NCBI GenBank assembly: GCA_973895155.1
Contig: OZ316896.1
Coordinates: forward strand, 16,926,001-16,990,000
Source: Marsupella aquatica
Taxonomy: Eukaryota > Marchantiophyta
Direction: 5' to 3'
DNA length: 64,000 nucleotides
Each line of letters opens with the position of its first letter. Position 1 is the stretch's first letter. Of this stretch, positions 1 to 13,209 are shown in pieces. Under the pieces are notes generated by a model. The model made no database searches, was not told the DNA's origin, and was given only the letters and a program-made list of their open reading frames with translations. Position numbers and translations under genes: made by a program.

Positions 1-2533
1 GCCACTTGCCACTGTTGCTTCTCCGTAGAAGCTAGGACCTCTCGAAATGAGGATGGATCTCCATCTTCTGTCACCAATGCATCAATAGATTCTTCATCCA
101 AATCCACATGATCAGAAGGAAGCCAAGTTCCATACCTTTCCCGGGCTTGACGTTTACGAGTTTCTCTTTGCACTGAAGACTCTGGCTGATCTGATTGTAG
201 TGCGCTTTGCCTTACAGTAGTGTCAACATATTCTTCATTTGACACATCCTCTCCTCTTAAATCCTCTAGAGGAGGAGATTGCACTTTGTTAGTAGTAGGG
301 AATTGATCTATTTCCCCCTCCTTCAATGATTTGTCTTCATTGAAGGATACATCCCGACTAACAATTAACTTGCAATCAACTGGATCCCACAATCAATATC
401 CTTTAACGTCACGCTGATAACCAAGAAAAATGCATTTCTAGGCTCGAGGATCTAGCTTAGTCTTATTGTTGCTAGGAACATGTGCATATGCTTCACAACC
501 AAAAACCCTAAGCTTTGAATAATCAGCAGGTCGATTGTGCCATAGCTCAAAGGGGGTTTTGTAAGTAATTGCCCGACTAGGAGAGAGATTTACTAGATAA
601 GCAGCTATGTTGACAGCTTCCGCCCAAAAGATTTGTGGCAATTTAGAGTGGCTCAACATGCTCCTTGCTCGCTCCAACAATGTGCGGTTGAGTCGCTCAG
701 CAACACCATTTTGCTCAGGAGTGTACACAGTTGTGAGATGGTGAATAATTCCCTTATTTGCACAATACGTGTTGAACTCGCCAGAGGTGTATTCACCACC
801 ATTATCTGATCGTAGATATCTCACATTCTTTGCAGTCTGTGTCTCAACTTGAGCTACCCATTGTTTGAAGATGGAAAGCACTTCAAACTTATGGGCAATG
901 AAATAAATCCAAACAAACCTTGAGTAATCATCGATAAATGATACATAGTATTGTTTGCCTGAATGTGAGGAAACCGGAGCAGGACCCCACACATCGGAAT
1001 GAATATACTCAAGTACAACTTTAGAATGATGAATGACAGTCAGAAATGGAGTTCTTGTTTTCTTGCCGACAATGCAATGATCACAAAAACTCAACTTGCA
1101 TGCTTGCAATCCTGGTAGGAGATGTCGTTTGTGTAGGATTTCCAAACTTTTTTCGCTCATGTGACCAAGCCGAGCATGCCATAAATTGATTTTCTCCTCC
1201 TGAGATGTGACCAAATTGACTTCGGAGAAGGGTGGTGTCTTCCAAGACATAGATGTTTCTTTTCCTCTTGCCAATAAGAACTTCATTTGATCAATGCGTG
1301 ACTGTTAACACCCCATCAGTTGCACTCCATTGATAACCCTTTGCATCCAAGTAGCCAAGAGAAATCAAATTCTTACACATTTCTGGAATGTGTCTGACAT
1401 TTGATAGAGTACAGTACCTGCCACCGGGTAGTTGAATCTTTACAGATTCAATCCCTAAAACTTTGCAAGAATGATTATTTCCCATCAAAACAGATCCGTT
1501 GATAGGAGTGTAGGATGAGAAAAGTTCACGCATATAGCACATGTGATACGAGCAAGCGGAATCCAAGATTCATTGACAATCCTCAACTTGGGAAGTGGTA
1601 CACAATGCAAATCCTTCACTATCCTCTTCTCGAACAATTACTTGGGCTGAAGAACCGGCAACTTCCTTGAATGTGTCTTTGACGCGACAATCCTTCTTCA
1701 TGTGGCCCACCTTGTCACACTTCCGACACTTTATCTCACGAGTAGACTTGGATGGTGATTTGGATCGAGATCTAGATCTGGATCTAAACCTCCTCCGACC
1801 AAAAGATCGGTCGTGGAACCTTCCTCGCTCCATGGGAAGTGGGTTAAACATTTTGTTTTCATGAGATGGCTCCCTTGATTTGCCTCTTTCTACCAACAGT
1901 GTTGTTGATGATGAGGTTGAGGTAGGATGAGCTGAAGAAACCAGCTTAGACTGCATGTCATCGGTCAACAGGGCACTCACCACATCATTGTAGGATATAG
2001 TTGTCTTATCACGGAATAGAAGAACTCGAGACAAAGATTGGTACGAAGGTGGTAGTGAGCTCAAGAGTTGTAAGGCTTTTTTTTCTTCGCTCAAATGCTC
2101 CCCCAAATTATCTAGGTCAACCACAAGATCATTGAACTGATCGATATGATCTTGAATCTTGACTCCATCAGCCATTTTAAATTGCATGAGCTTCAGGCTT
2201 GCATACATTCGGTTTGACATCTCCTTCTTGTAGTACTTCTTGCGCAATGCTTGCCGGGAATGCTTGAAACAAGTCCGTCACCGTTTGTGTTGCTTTTTCC
2301 TCAAACTGCTTCTTCACATTGTTTTTCAGGTACATGCCAACAATACTTACCGCTTGATCCTGGAGATCATGCCAATCATCATCTTCCATCTCCTTGGGTT
2401 AAGATCTTAGTACCTTGCCTAGGCCCATCGCCCTAAGTGCATCCCTCACGTTACGTTCCCACATTGTATAGTCCATCCGACCATCAAATTTTTCCACCTC
2501 AAACCTTTGACCTCCAATCCTAGTAGTCGCCAT
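1..2533 (-). pseudogene. copia gag-pol remnant (gag, protease, integrase)
   Basis: Gag starts at the ATG ending at 2533. Gag runs to about 1570 with a CCHC zinc knuckle (C-x2-C-x4-H-x4-C) near 1700-1740. The protease signature LDSACSYHM follows at about 1530-1566. Integrase (438-1286) has the H-H-C-C zinc motif, with [11 protein letters not shown] then CDHCIVGK, and DDE positions near [11 protein letters not shown] and [10 protein letters not shown]. From 437 to 1 lies the hydrophilic linker before RT. Lesions seen: TAA at 2399-2401, a 13-bp frameshifting insertion at 2246-2266, TGA just before LDSAC, a stop and frame change near 1290, TAG next to 438, and TGA near 391. The RT is outside the window. 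Confidence 0.88.
2246..2266. other. transposon-excision-like footprint in gag
   Basis: AATGCTTG occurs at 2246-2253 and again at 2259-2266, separated by five bases (CCGGG). Removing 13 bp restores the gag reading frame, as judged by the matching region of element B (FKALREKYY). An 8-bp duplication around a few filler bases is what hAT-type excision leaves. A simple micro-duplication is the alternative. Confidence 0.5.
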
Positions 2534-3690
2534 CGCTGGAATGCCAAATGTAGTGTGGAGTCATCTTTCGACAAGAATTAAACGTTGAATGCTCAGATGT
2601 GGGGTGTGAAAATAAGGCCAAAAATGAAAGTTGGTGAATTTTGAAACTGATCACTCCTATGTGTAGCCCACAAGGTAACGCTCCAAATTATGAAAACGGT
2701 TTGTCAAATGGACTCTCGAGTGCCAAGAATTTTTACTCCGACCGGAGGGGGGTAACAGATGAAATAATTACCCCTCGAGGGAATCTCTTATACCAAAGAT
2801 TCCACTAGTATACTTTTTCAGAATCGAACGCACCAATACTTGCCTAGCTTCCCCAAGTACGTCTCTCCAAAAGTTGAAGTTGATCCGATTTTATTTTCCG
2901 CTCAGAATCTTTGACCCTTCGGTAAAAATTTAAGCCTCTGGAAAAGAATATTTTTGGGTAATTCCGTCCGCCCTTGTACATCCCCTGTGGGGGACTTCAT
3001 AGGGGGCACTTCCCCCTGCCCGAGCCCTGTCGAGCCCTAAAAGGCCTCCTTGAAGTTTTCGACCTCCTCGCGCGTCCGCGGAAGTCGTGACTACTCGCGG
3101 CAGAAAGTACCCCTCGGCGGATTCACTCAAGTTCCCCTCTTAGTTTTTGACGAAATCCAATTCTGATTTCAGATTCAGAAACTAGACTTCAAGGACATTA
3201 AGATTGATATAAAGAACTTGCAAAACGGTGGAGTAATGAGGGAGAAACAATTCTGTGAAAGTGACTGATATTAAGTTATCTGCCATAGCCAAAATTTTGA
3301 GCTCAAAAAATGAGAATTGAAATTAAGATTGCTTCTCAACCGTTTGACAAAATTCAAGGATGTTGATATCGAAACGTCTAGAAAGACAAGGCGCTCAAGC
3401 GTATCTCAGTTTCAAGTCCCAATAGAATAATCAAAAAGACTGATTTGAGAAATTGACCTTATCTCTTGCTCGATAACGTAAATTGAAAACCGTCACTTAC
3501 AATTGTTTTTGTTTCTGACCTCAGGCTTTCATTGCTTCACTGAAATGAGCCCCTGGTTGTGTGCTCCACACTTGTGAGAAGATTGAGTCTGATCTTCTTT
3601 CAATAGCTCTGCTTCAAAGAGAAAATCATCCGCTGTTCGCTTTGCTTGAAGCAAGTTCTATGGAGTTCCTAATCAACTGAAAAAATCTGA
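2534..3690 (-). other. copia A untranslated leader
   Basis: About 1.16 kb between the primer binding site and the gag start, with no coding evidence. Long leaders are seen in both copia elements here. Nothing else recognised. Confidence 0.6.
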
Positions 3691-3703
3691 GCTCTGATAC
3701 CAA
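3691..3703 (-). promoter_or_regulatory. copia A primer binding site
   Basis: The reverse strand reads TTGGTATCAGAGC, the standard plant copia site complementary to the 3' end of initiator methionine tRNA, directly next to the LTR end. Confidence 0.9.
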
Positions 3704-3704
3704 T

Positions 3705-4160
3705 TGTGGGGAGAAATCAGATCAGGAAAAACACTCCAAACATACACGTGCTCAATAGTTACGTGGTTCGCCTCAAGGTTGGCTACGTCCACGGGAAGAC
3801 CAAACTTTATTAATGGTTATGTGTCTACTCAAGCATCACCATAGCTCTCATCTCTTCAAGCTCTTATCTCTTGCTATATCACTGTGTTCTCTCTTGAGAA
3901 CTCTCTTGTGTGTTCTCACACCACATACAAGTTGAAGAGATAAGGACCAATCTCTTCAACTAGGGTTTACTTTAACCCTAGTTAACATACTAACCATAGT
4001 TCAACCCAAGACTGAGTTAACCTCTACAAAAATGACTAAATTCTTAATGTGGACTTCCATGCAATAATCCACCCATTATCTATCAATGAGGGACTGTGTG
4101 ACTGTGTATAGCCTTGGGAGGCCTATGGCTGCTGACATTAATACTCTAAGTGCACCAACA
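3705..4160 (-). repeat. copia A LTR (5' LTR of the reverse-strand element)
   Basis: The LTR abuts the primer binding site at 3705 with a TG...CA type end. The outer end is placed at 4160, where the reverse strand would begin TGTTGGTGCAC. The outer boundary is inferred, because the other LTR and the target duplication are not in the window. It contains an R/U5-like block shared with the element B LTR. Confidence 0.7.
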
Positions 4161-4538
4161 TTTGGGATTGGCTTATTACAAACCTTAACAATAGCTTCTC
4201 TATAAAAGAAAACCTTGGATGGGCTGACTCTATAACATATACACTCATGATTAATTGTAGTTACATATGGGAGTTACATGTCACACCATTATGAGTGGTA
4301 GTATAGTTTGGTATGTGTGCTATATGATCAGTCAGTATGTGTTTAGTTTGTGAAAGAATTATCCCTTTGGTGTTTGCTCAAAGACTTCATCTTTTGATGT
4401 TGAGCCTTTGAGCACAAGCTTTGGCTGCTATGGTGCGGTTGGCCAGATTATGTGCATATACCGTGTATTCCTTGGAGCACAAGGTGCGTTGGGCTTCACA
4501 TACGTGCATGATTGCATTGGACATGATCATCGAACATG

Positions 4539-4870
4539 TGTTGAGCATAGACGACAATCGCAACGGCAAGCCCATGAACCATCCAACGACACAGATAGAT
4601 ACGTGGTTCACCTCCACACAAGGCTACGTCCACGGGAACACACAAGAGCTTTACTGCACTCTAGGCCGACCGGCCATACCAAGCATCCACAACACAAGCT
4701 CTCATATCTCTCAACTAGCTCTGTAACAATGAGCCTAAGTTCCACTAGGGGCTGGCACCAGCCCTGGCAATATACACAACAACACTATAGCTAACATTAG
4801 CTAAGTCCTAACCCGAGTTAGCCTAACTATGATTAGTTCATGAGTCACAAGAGTAGAACAATATCTAACA
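4539..4870 (-). repeat. solo LTR of the copia B family
   Basis: Reverse complement of the element B LTR over its whole length, from TGTTGAGCATAG to ATATCTAACA, with scattered substitutions and small indels (332 versus 344 bp). The flanks are ACATG on the left and ATATG on the right, an imperfect 5-bp target duplication. There is no internal region, so it is a solo LTR made by LTR-LTR recombination. It is clearly older than element B. Confidence 0.88.
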
Positions 4871-6393
4871 ATATGATCATTGTTTGATTGGGACCGATCA
4901 CTATTCAATTTTCTCTCTTGAAGATTCATTGTGGTTTTTGGGCATGTCCTGGGCATGTGCGGACATAAGTTCCACTTGTAGTAACTCCAATGTCCTATGT
5001 TTGTTATGTTGGATCGTGACCATGTTTGGATATTTAACAAAGCGATGTATATTGTGTAACAATGTGTATAATTATGTTTGGTAGCACATTGAATTGATCT
5101 TTGGTGATTGTACTGCACAAAGTTTGCAGTGCAAACACATACAGATCGGACATCACTAAAGAACTTGTCTGGTAGAGGCTCTGGAACAATCATTAGACAT
5201 GTAGTTGATCCCCTTGCATTGGTGTTAGCAAAGGTGATGCATGAGGACATCTTTTTTCATTCCCGCTTTGTTGTTGACTTGCTCTTCTTCCGGGACTTGG
5301 ACAAACTGTTCCGTTTTAGTTGAACTTGAAGTCTCATTATTTAGTAGTACCATAAGTTGGACCTCTAATGTTTTTAGTGCAACAATTATGCTTATCGAAT
5401 CAATTTAATGCAATAAACGCATGGCACTCGCAAAAGCTTATAAGAGCGAGCATTCCTTTAGGAATGATCCTCGTGCTGAGATTGTTATCTTGATTTTCCC
5501 GAAGTCTTCTCCTATATGATTGTTGCACCAGTTACAACAGTGAGGGGAGGATGTATTAAATTTTCATCCTATTGACATTTTCAACCTTACAATGACAGCT
5601 TCAAGTCGGTGCTGGAGCAAAGAAAACGTGATCCTACTCTTTAGACCCTTTTGACAGTTCACACGGCTTTCCGAGTTAGTGCCAGTCAAAGGAGATTTTT
5701 TCCTGTCAAACTGTTTCTGCAGATTCCCACTATTTCCCTTAGGACTGATCAACCAGATGTCCTCTTCTGTCACAATGGTTTTGTATATAGGCTCCATCAC
5801 GGTTCATGAAAATGATAAGAGGAAAGGAACAGCTACTGCTAAGGCTGAGTGCACCCATCAAAGACTACACGCAATTATAGATTCTATCCTCTCGTGGGCA
5901 TGGACAATTGTCCACCTTCATACATGCCTCTTGCAAACGCTGTGCCGGGCTAAATACAAGCAATTGCCTCTTTGAAATCAATTCTTCGTGATGTTAAAGT
6001 GATCAAAAACGGGACATATATTGCTGCACAGGTTCTCTGAGCAAAGTCGTTGCACCGCCTTGACGAAAAACTGCTGTTCACCTCTGCATTAGCATCTCAC
6101 TAGGCGGGTGTTGCGCACGACAAGTAGGACTCCCGCAATGACCCTTTGGGTAGTACCAGCCTGTAGACAGTGTAATTTATCTTCATTTCCAATGCTTTCC
6201 AGCTATTCAAGTTGCCAATTATTTACATTTCTTCAAACTCATTAAGTGTGCTACTGATCAAAGGAAGCGGGACAACTAACCAACTGAGGATGAATTCTTG
6301 CTATATGATTGAGAAAAGCAGTAAAGTGGGATCACTGCGTATGACTACAGTAAGAAGGTCTGTCTTTCTCCAGTTTTTTATTACCTTATTCAT
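4871..6393. other. intergenic, no gene recognised
   Basis: Short open stretches only. None shows a recognisable domain or codon pattern. It lies downstream of the PLAC8 gene and may include its 3' UTR near 6200-6393. Confidence 0.5.
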
Positions 6394-8484
6394 TCAACAG
6401 ATGACAATCATAACCCATCTAAACCTCACATTACTATCCCGCAAGAAAGCAGAGATGGGTAGATGTGGGTTGTGGATATTACTCATATCTACTCCACGGA
6501 GCGTCAGCTCACGATGCTCTTGACAGAGAGCGCAAAACATGCAGCCGGCGTGGGTGCAGAAGTCGCCACAAGGTTCTTCCGGTAGCATGAACTTCTTGCG
6601 GAGTTTTTCCCGGTATTGGTAGGAACTGCAACACCAGAGGCACAAGAACCAGGAGCAATGCCAGTACTTGGCTGCATACAGTTTCAGAGAAAACGATTTC
6701 AGCCTTAGGTCAGATCATTGGAAATCTTGTATGAGTACCGTGTACTGGGCCTTACTTTCAAGTTCTGGACAAACCTGTGTGTATAATTGTGATGATCAGA
6801 ATGTGTGAATAACTTGTGTGTCAAGAGCAAACGATTCAGCCTTCAGTCGGATGGTAGGAAATTTGTATGATTACTGTACCTTACTCAAGCTTGTTCACAT
6901 TAGCAAGGACACAGGCGACTAATGCTCTTAAGATCCCAATCTGAGATGAAAGCATAAAATAGGGCAAATGAATCCTATCACCGTGCTATGAAATTGCAGT
7001 CCTAGTTACATGCTACCCTTGCTACAAAGTAATGGTTGAGAGATTCATACAGTTGGGTGCAAAGAGGAAAGATCCCATTCGTCCAACCACCAAACAGGGG
7101 CAGATAGTTGTATAAATGCCTGTCCAAATCCAACAATGTTACAGCCCAGTACGTTACTGTAGAGACAGGTTGCATTCTCTCTTTTAATATATTACTTCTA
7201 TCCTTGAAATAAACACGCCTTGCGTTAAACAAAAATCTCCACTCACAATTGAGATACATGCTGGACGGGACGCTGATGTTTTACAAACAACATGTATTGT
7301 CGCAGTGTTCAGTCATCCTAGTCTAGATGTGCTCTGTTCCATTCAATCTGTACTTTGTGTGTTGGGAAAGGTAATTGTCAATACATAGCAAGGTCTGAAT
7401 CATGAACCAATTCAATTGAGTTTTGAAGGGCTCTGAATCATGAACCACTTCAATTGATTTTTGGAGTCCACGGATCATAATTGGAGCATGGAACGGAGAG
7501 AGCCATAGGGAAATAAACTACGGCCAGGAGGCGGGTAATAACCTAATGCTCTCGTAAGATTCAGATAACGCTGCAACATCATATCATGGGAAGGAAGACT
7601 GCCGGCGGACACACAGATGAGGGTTCTTAGATTGTAGACTCTCTTCAGTTGGCTGCCATTCAGATTTCCTAAGTACAGTCCCAACCCAGGTTTTGTCCTG
7701 GCTCCTAGCCTGACAGCAAAAACAGTTTTCCAATACTAACTAATCCTTTCCACATCTGGTGGTCTTGATGGGGAGTATGAGTTTGGGCATGACTTTGACT
7801 TGAAAGTAGGTTCTGTCAAGACTTCCGAATCATTCTGGAGAAGGTCACACTGTGTGATGAAATCCTACGCTTGCCTTCTTGAGCTGGGGCCACTTCAACT
7901 GGAGGATTTCCGTCTGCTAGAATTCTTTTCTTCGTCCTTTTTGCCAATGTTGATCTTTTCCAATAGTCACATGTGCAAGCATTTACGAACTTGTAGCTGT
8001 TACTAATCTTCTGAAGATTTCAAAAACAAGGTTTTCTTGAGAGTACATGAACATGGCTGTTCTGGAAGGAACCGAAGGTGAGAGCAGGATGGTCAGGCAC
8101 ATTCTTCCTTCCCAGATCAACCATGAACAATTCGCTTGTTGTACTGGTGCACAGGTCAGGGATTCTAGTCGAGGACTGACCTGACCTCCTGCGCTATAGG
8201 CTGACGAAGGGTCGACAGGAAATTGCCAACTTACAGCCGCAACAGTTTTTGCGCATGGAGAAAAAGCCGGTGCTCCACTTCTGAGGTGTTTTCCCGCGAC
8301 CTGCTTGCTGGGCCGGCGTGCCTCCTTGACTGGCGTGGGGGGTTCCTTTTGGGGTGCGCGTCGTGAACCTGTCCGCCATTCCTGGGGTTATCACCGCCGC
8401 CGCGGCCCGTTCTGCAATTGGCATCCTCTCTGGCACATTCACTCCGACATTCGCATGCACAATGGTTCTACCCTCCAGTGCCAT
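6394..8484 (-). CDS. PLAC8-domain (Cys-rich) protein, partial gene model
   Basis: The convincing exon is 6671-6394. It reads through a hydrophobic Cys-rich stretch (WFLCLWCC), then [21 protein letters not shown] and [10 protein letters not shown], the C-terminal hallmark of plant PLAC8/PCR/FW2.2-like membrane proteins. A stop follows at 6394 and an acceptor CAG precedes 6671. A plausible first exon is 8484-8235. It has an ATG, a Pro/Thr/Ala-rich leader of about 70 residues and then [15 protein letters not shown], the typical PLAC8 start, ending at a GTAAGT donor. The middle exon with the CPCxTFG part was not found between them, so the model is incomplete and the gene may be broken. Family members act at the plasma membrane in metal handling or organ-size control; the role here is unknown. 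Confidence 0.62.
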
Positions 8485-11400
8485 GATCTCTCCAAGTCAG
8501 ATTGTTCGATGAAGTCTCGAGATTAGTCCAATTTTTCGTGGTCACAATGTGTATGAATGTTTCAAATTCTGTCCCGGACAACCCATCAATTGCACTGGCG
8601 CATTCAGTAGATTGTTTGAATGGCACCTTTTGACATTGAAGGCGTGAGAGTTGGTAATCAATCAAACTGTCACTACCGTAGTTAGTCTGTTGAGAAATTT
8701 GGGCATCTTTTGATTGAACTTCACATCAATCTATCGAAGAATTGACATGTTTGTTTCGAAATTTAGTGGTGGAACTTTTGTGACTGTTTCTACCAGCCAG
8801 GGTATAGTTTCTCCGTCAAACTACTAATAGGGATCTGCGAAGTTCCCAATTCCGGTTGCCAATGGTTACCAATTGAAACACCGTTAAGGTCGGCCGTAGT
8901 GTACATCTGAATTTGCCCTAATTAATACGAATGGAAACCGAAATCAACGCTTCTTGAGGAATATTTCCAGTTCAGATCATTGACGGCACTTCATCCGATT
9001 CCTATGTCGATGATTTCTTGACAATGTTTGATACTTGTAGCATCCGAAGGAGAGAATGTTGAAGACATCTGGAGAACATAGCTTTAGGTCTGAAACGCTT
9101 AGAAGAGAGCTTCCTTCATTATCCTCTCCAAGAAAATCATGATAGAATGAAGATGGAAGAAATTGAACAAGCTTGGAACTGCTTGATCCCCGAGCCTCCT
9201 GGACCACCCAGGCACACCGTCCTCACTTACAATATCTCATCGATTCGTTCAATTTGTGTTGGGCTTCGGAACACCATTGCTAGTATGACAGAAGTAGGGT
9301 GTCTGAGTGGAAAGCATTCCGAACTGCCCAGCGTCAGATCTGGCCGAATTTCTGGAACAAAAATTTATCAATGCCAAACCAGCAGATTCGAGAGGACTTG
9401 CTGGAGTCTGCCAAGGGACAGGAGGAGACCCATCACCCGCCTCTGGCTGCTCAGATCAATTTCAATCTCCATTCGAACAAAAGACGTAGTTTGTGTGCAC
9501 TAAGAGATGATTGCGGAGGTGAATCATGTTTGTACGGTGTTTCGCGTCTTTATACAGCCAGCTCTAGCTCGAATGAGACCAGCTAGATCGATTCAGTCCA
9601 CTAATGCTCAGATGCAACGGAGGGTTTTTTCACGAGACAGAAGGGAACTTGTGTGCCAACAATCTGCTGGATGGAGGCATGCAGAGGGCCGACTGAGAAG
9701 ACTCTAACCTCAAGCAAGACCCCTGCCAATTAAAACGCCCTTAAAAAGTGTTGAGCAAATTTGCTTATTTAGGGGAACTTAATTAGCATAAATAGCAGTG
9801 ATCCTGAATGCAAGTGACTGCATTGAGCTTAGTATTTGACGAAGTAGATTTTTGTTTTTTCAGAAAGGTGAACATTCGAAGAACCACAATGCAGTTAGGA
9901 AAACACAATACCAGCAAAGTTTGTGCTCACCGAAAAGCAGTCTCGCGAGTGCTTCATGGGACATAAGCACGGGAGGCCTCCCCGAGGATGTTTCTATTCC
10001 ATACAAACAGGAGCGGCACCGTTTAGTGAGCTGAAGCACAGGGTGAACAAAAGACAGGGTGAACAAAAGACACTGTCCAGTGCACTGTGATTATGAAGGA
10101 CAGCAAAAAGAAAGTCCACCCTGTGCGTTAAGGCGCCAAAAAATATTAGCCAAGTCCAAAGAGGTGGCGGAACGAACCTTAGGTGCACTATATCCTTATC
10201 AAGAAGTGGTTCTTAAAAGCATCCTCACCAGTGGAAAAACATAACCTGATTTTGACTCTGGCAGGAAGGACCCGTGTAGTTTCTCGAAGGAGGGATACCT
10301 TAGACCACAAATACAGCCTGGACAAAACTACTTCTTTCTATATTATCTGCAGAAGTTGCAAATATACTCGCAGCCTCAAATATAAGTGGCCGTTGGGAGG
10401 TATAAAACGATCTTGGTAAAACAAACAGTCAAATTGAAGAATGAAGAAACAGTTTGTTGTAATGCTTTCATCATTCTTGCATTTGGCAGTTTGTATCCCT
10501 CCATTGGATGAACAGAGCAGTCCACGATTCAAACTAGCTGTCAAAGTCTTGCATGAAAATCGCAACAAGTTTTAGATTCAGTTCTTATGGCTTGCTATAA
10601 ATCTATCAAACCACACATGCAGATAGTAATAGTAGAGCATGTATCGAGTTTAACATTCAGTTCATGCAAGTAATTAAGCTCTAAGGTCAAACCTATCTTG
10701 CTGTTCTTGCCAAATTCGCAGCTAGTAGATGAGCATGGAACATAACACAGACATCAGATGTAGATTTTCTGAACCATTTAGCGAGGGAGCTGTACGCCAG
10801 ATAATTAAAATTCATGTTATTCTACTCAGGATGAGAAAGATTCAGTTTCAATCTGATCCTCCTAATAGCATCGCAAAATATGATTGATCTTTTCCTCCTT
10901 CACTTCACCGTCAGCAGATCTATTTTTGCTGTCAACATTACTCTTCTCAAATGCGGATTTGGCAGGACTGTTGGCCTCATAATATATGTCCGCAGCTTTC
11001 GTTTTAGTACCAACCTCCAAGTTACTGCTACCTGAATAACTAGAGTCCAGACCAATTTTATGGCTAATGGACCTGTAGGCGACACTCTTTTTTGCTGCTA
11101 GTGCTTGAATCATGTCTGTAGTCAGTCTTTCTAGAACAAAATTGTCCTCGACCGGATGACACACTTGGTTTCGAGAAATCTGTCACTCCACACTGAATCA
11201 CAGGTGATATACAAAAGGCGAGGTTGACAGTAGTAACATCCTCTACATGTTAGACAGGAACAATTCCTGTCTTTACTAACATCAGGAATTGTTCTTGTAT
11301 AGTCTCAACACGCTGTTTTCTTCTCCGCCACGGATAGTTTAGAACCATCCCAACGGCACTCTAGGTCAGTTGGGAGCTGGGTTTGACCTAGAACATTAGC

Positions 11401-13209
11401 AGAAACCTGTAATTCCAAGAGCGACCTGACTCCATTGGTGATAATTACAATACTACAAGAAGAGGAACCGCAACGTGAAAGGAACTAAACTTGGAGTGAA
11501 GCCATAGAAATTCAACTCTTATTTAAAACATGATAGCCCTTGTTTTGGGAGGGACAAAGCTTACAATTTTTCCTTCCAAAGAATAAATAAGGAAATTTTC
11601 TTTTCTCTGCCAATCTGTTGACAGAAGATTGAATGTTGTGCCTACCTCATAAAGAATCTACACACTAAATAATATAAAGCTGAGTGAGACTGAAAACCTT
11701 CTCATATTGGTAACCTGGAAAGCATCACTTTAGACCAGCCGAATAGCAATCCCAGCTCGCGTTCTCATTCGTTTAATCCTAATGTGAAGTACTTTACAAA
11801 ATTCTAGGTGTGCGGGTGGGGGAGAAAGTTGGGAATAACACAGAAATTGAACAAAAAATGAAAAGTGCAGAACGGACGACCATACATTCGATGTGTTATT
11901 AAAATGCTCTGCTTAGACTTGAATTAGCAAACTGGTCAATTAACCTCTTTGAACAACGAGCCTGCTCAAAAGCAGGTACTGAGGGAAACTATAACTAGAT
12001 GAGCAACACTCGGAACCGAGCAAGGAATGAGAACATTGTAAGAGCGAAGGGCATGAAGATGACTGCCCAAGCTGACCAGCAAGCTGTCTAGAAAAGAAGT
12101 CAAGGATCGATCGTTAAGACATTTTGAATGCGTAAGCTTAACTGGTTCTGATTCACATAGCTTCTACTACTTCAATTATATATCTTTGCCCTCCTCGCTA
12201 TCAAAGACAGCGCCACCCCCTCACAGTCCTCCCCACACAGACACAGCCAAGAGAAGACATGGATTTGCTTCAACTTGTGGATCGCACATGATGAGGATGC
12301 GAACTACCGGCCATTATTGGTCCATCGCTCTGCACATGAATGATGTAGTGTTCCGAAACCGGGGAAGGGGAAAATGGAAAAAACCGCTAATCATTGTAAA
12401 CTCTTTGAAATACTCCACCACGGTTCTTGGACAGGCAGAGATCTACATGGCATAGAATCCGTATCCCAAGGGTGTTCAGACAACAGTCGTTTTTCAGAAT
12501 TTAGGTTTGAAGACACACTTTGTCCGACAGGACCAATCAAAAAGTCTCTCTCCTCACTTGGGCTGGTCGCCAGTTTGAGAGCATCAAACTGAAAGGAATC
12601 AGCTATTGGAGGACAATTTCACGCAGGAAAGGAAAGAGGGGCGGCAAGGGGTTGACTGGATCTCAGATTCGCCTTTCGTCACCCATTTCTGCGGAAACCC
12701 CGGCACAACAACAACAACACAGAACTCTGCGAGTTCAAGCCGCCGCTGCACTCAGGAAAACAGAGAAGTTCAAAGAGTCATCAGCACCTGACGCGAACAA
12801 ATCCCTCCTCTGCCCCCATCAGGGCTCCGACATAGTAGTGGCATTGATCTCATCCTCGTCCAGCAAGCCAGCAAAGCAAGTGCCTCTCCAAATCTATGCC
12901 CCCTCACCTAAAAATATTGACAATCTCAACAATGTGACGAGGAGGTTCCATCAGAAGGCAGCCATGCCGACGAACACAAATTCCACTCTGCCAAGGTAGC
13001 CAAAGGAGAACCGACTCTCCCGCTTGCACACAGTTCATCGTCTTCATGAGAGTCACTTGCAAGATCGGAGAGGCGGGAAGATCACTCGCAGGCAGGCATG
13101 CGGAAGGGCAGGCAGAGAGCGGTGAATTTGCCCGACCGCCATAGCCGAAAGGATCCACCTGCGTCAGACTTAAACTAGTGAGTGAAGAACGGCTCCAAAG
13201 TCTTGGAGG
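8485..13209. other. intergenic, no gene recognised
   Basis: Scattered short open frames on both strands. The best stretch is a 100-codon reverse-strand frame at 10862-11164, Lys/Glu/Ser-rich with no recognisable domain. Another is a run on the + strand at 9147-9500. Neither has support beyond being open. Confidence 0.45.

Larger units (their letters stand above)
1..4160 (-). mobile_element. Ty1/copia retrotransposon A, partial
   Basis: Reverse-strand LTR retrotransposon entering from the left edge. In element order it shows an LTR (4160 to 3705), a primer binding site, a leader of about 1.16 kb, gag, protease, integrase and the start of the integrase-RT linker. The reverse transcriptase, RNase H and second LTR lie outside the window, so LTR divergence and target duplication cannot be measured. 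Integrase before RT defines the copia order. The LTR shares a block around ACGTGGTTC and GGCTACGTCCACGGGAA with element B, so the two are related but distinct families. The coding region is broken many times and the copy is not autonomous. Confidence 0.9.

Noticed and set aside
7891-8160. A missing PLAC8 middle exon around a TFG triplet on the reverse strand
   Set aside because: Only three residues match and the expected cysteines are absent.
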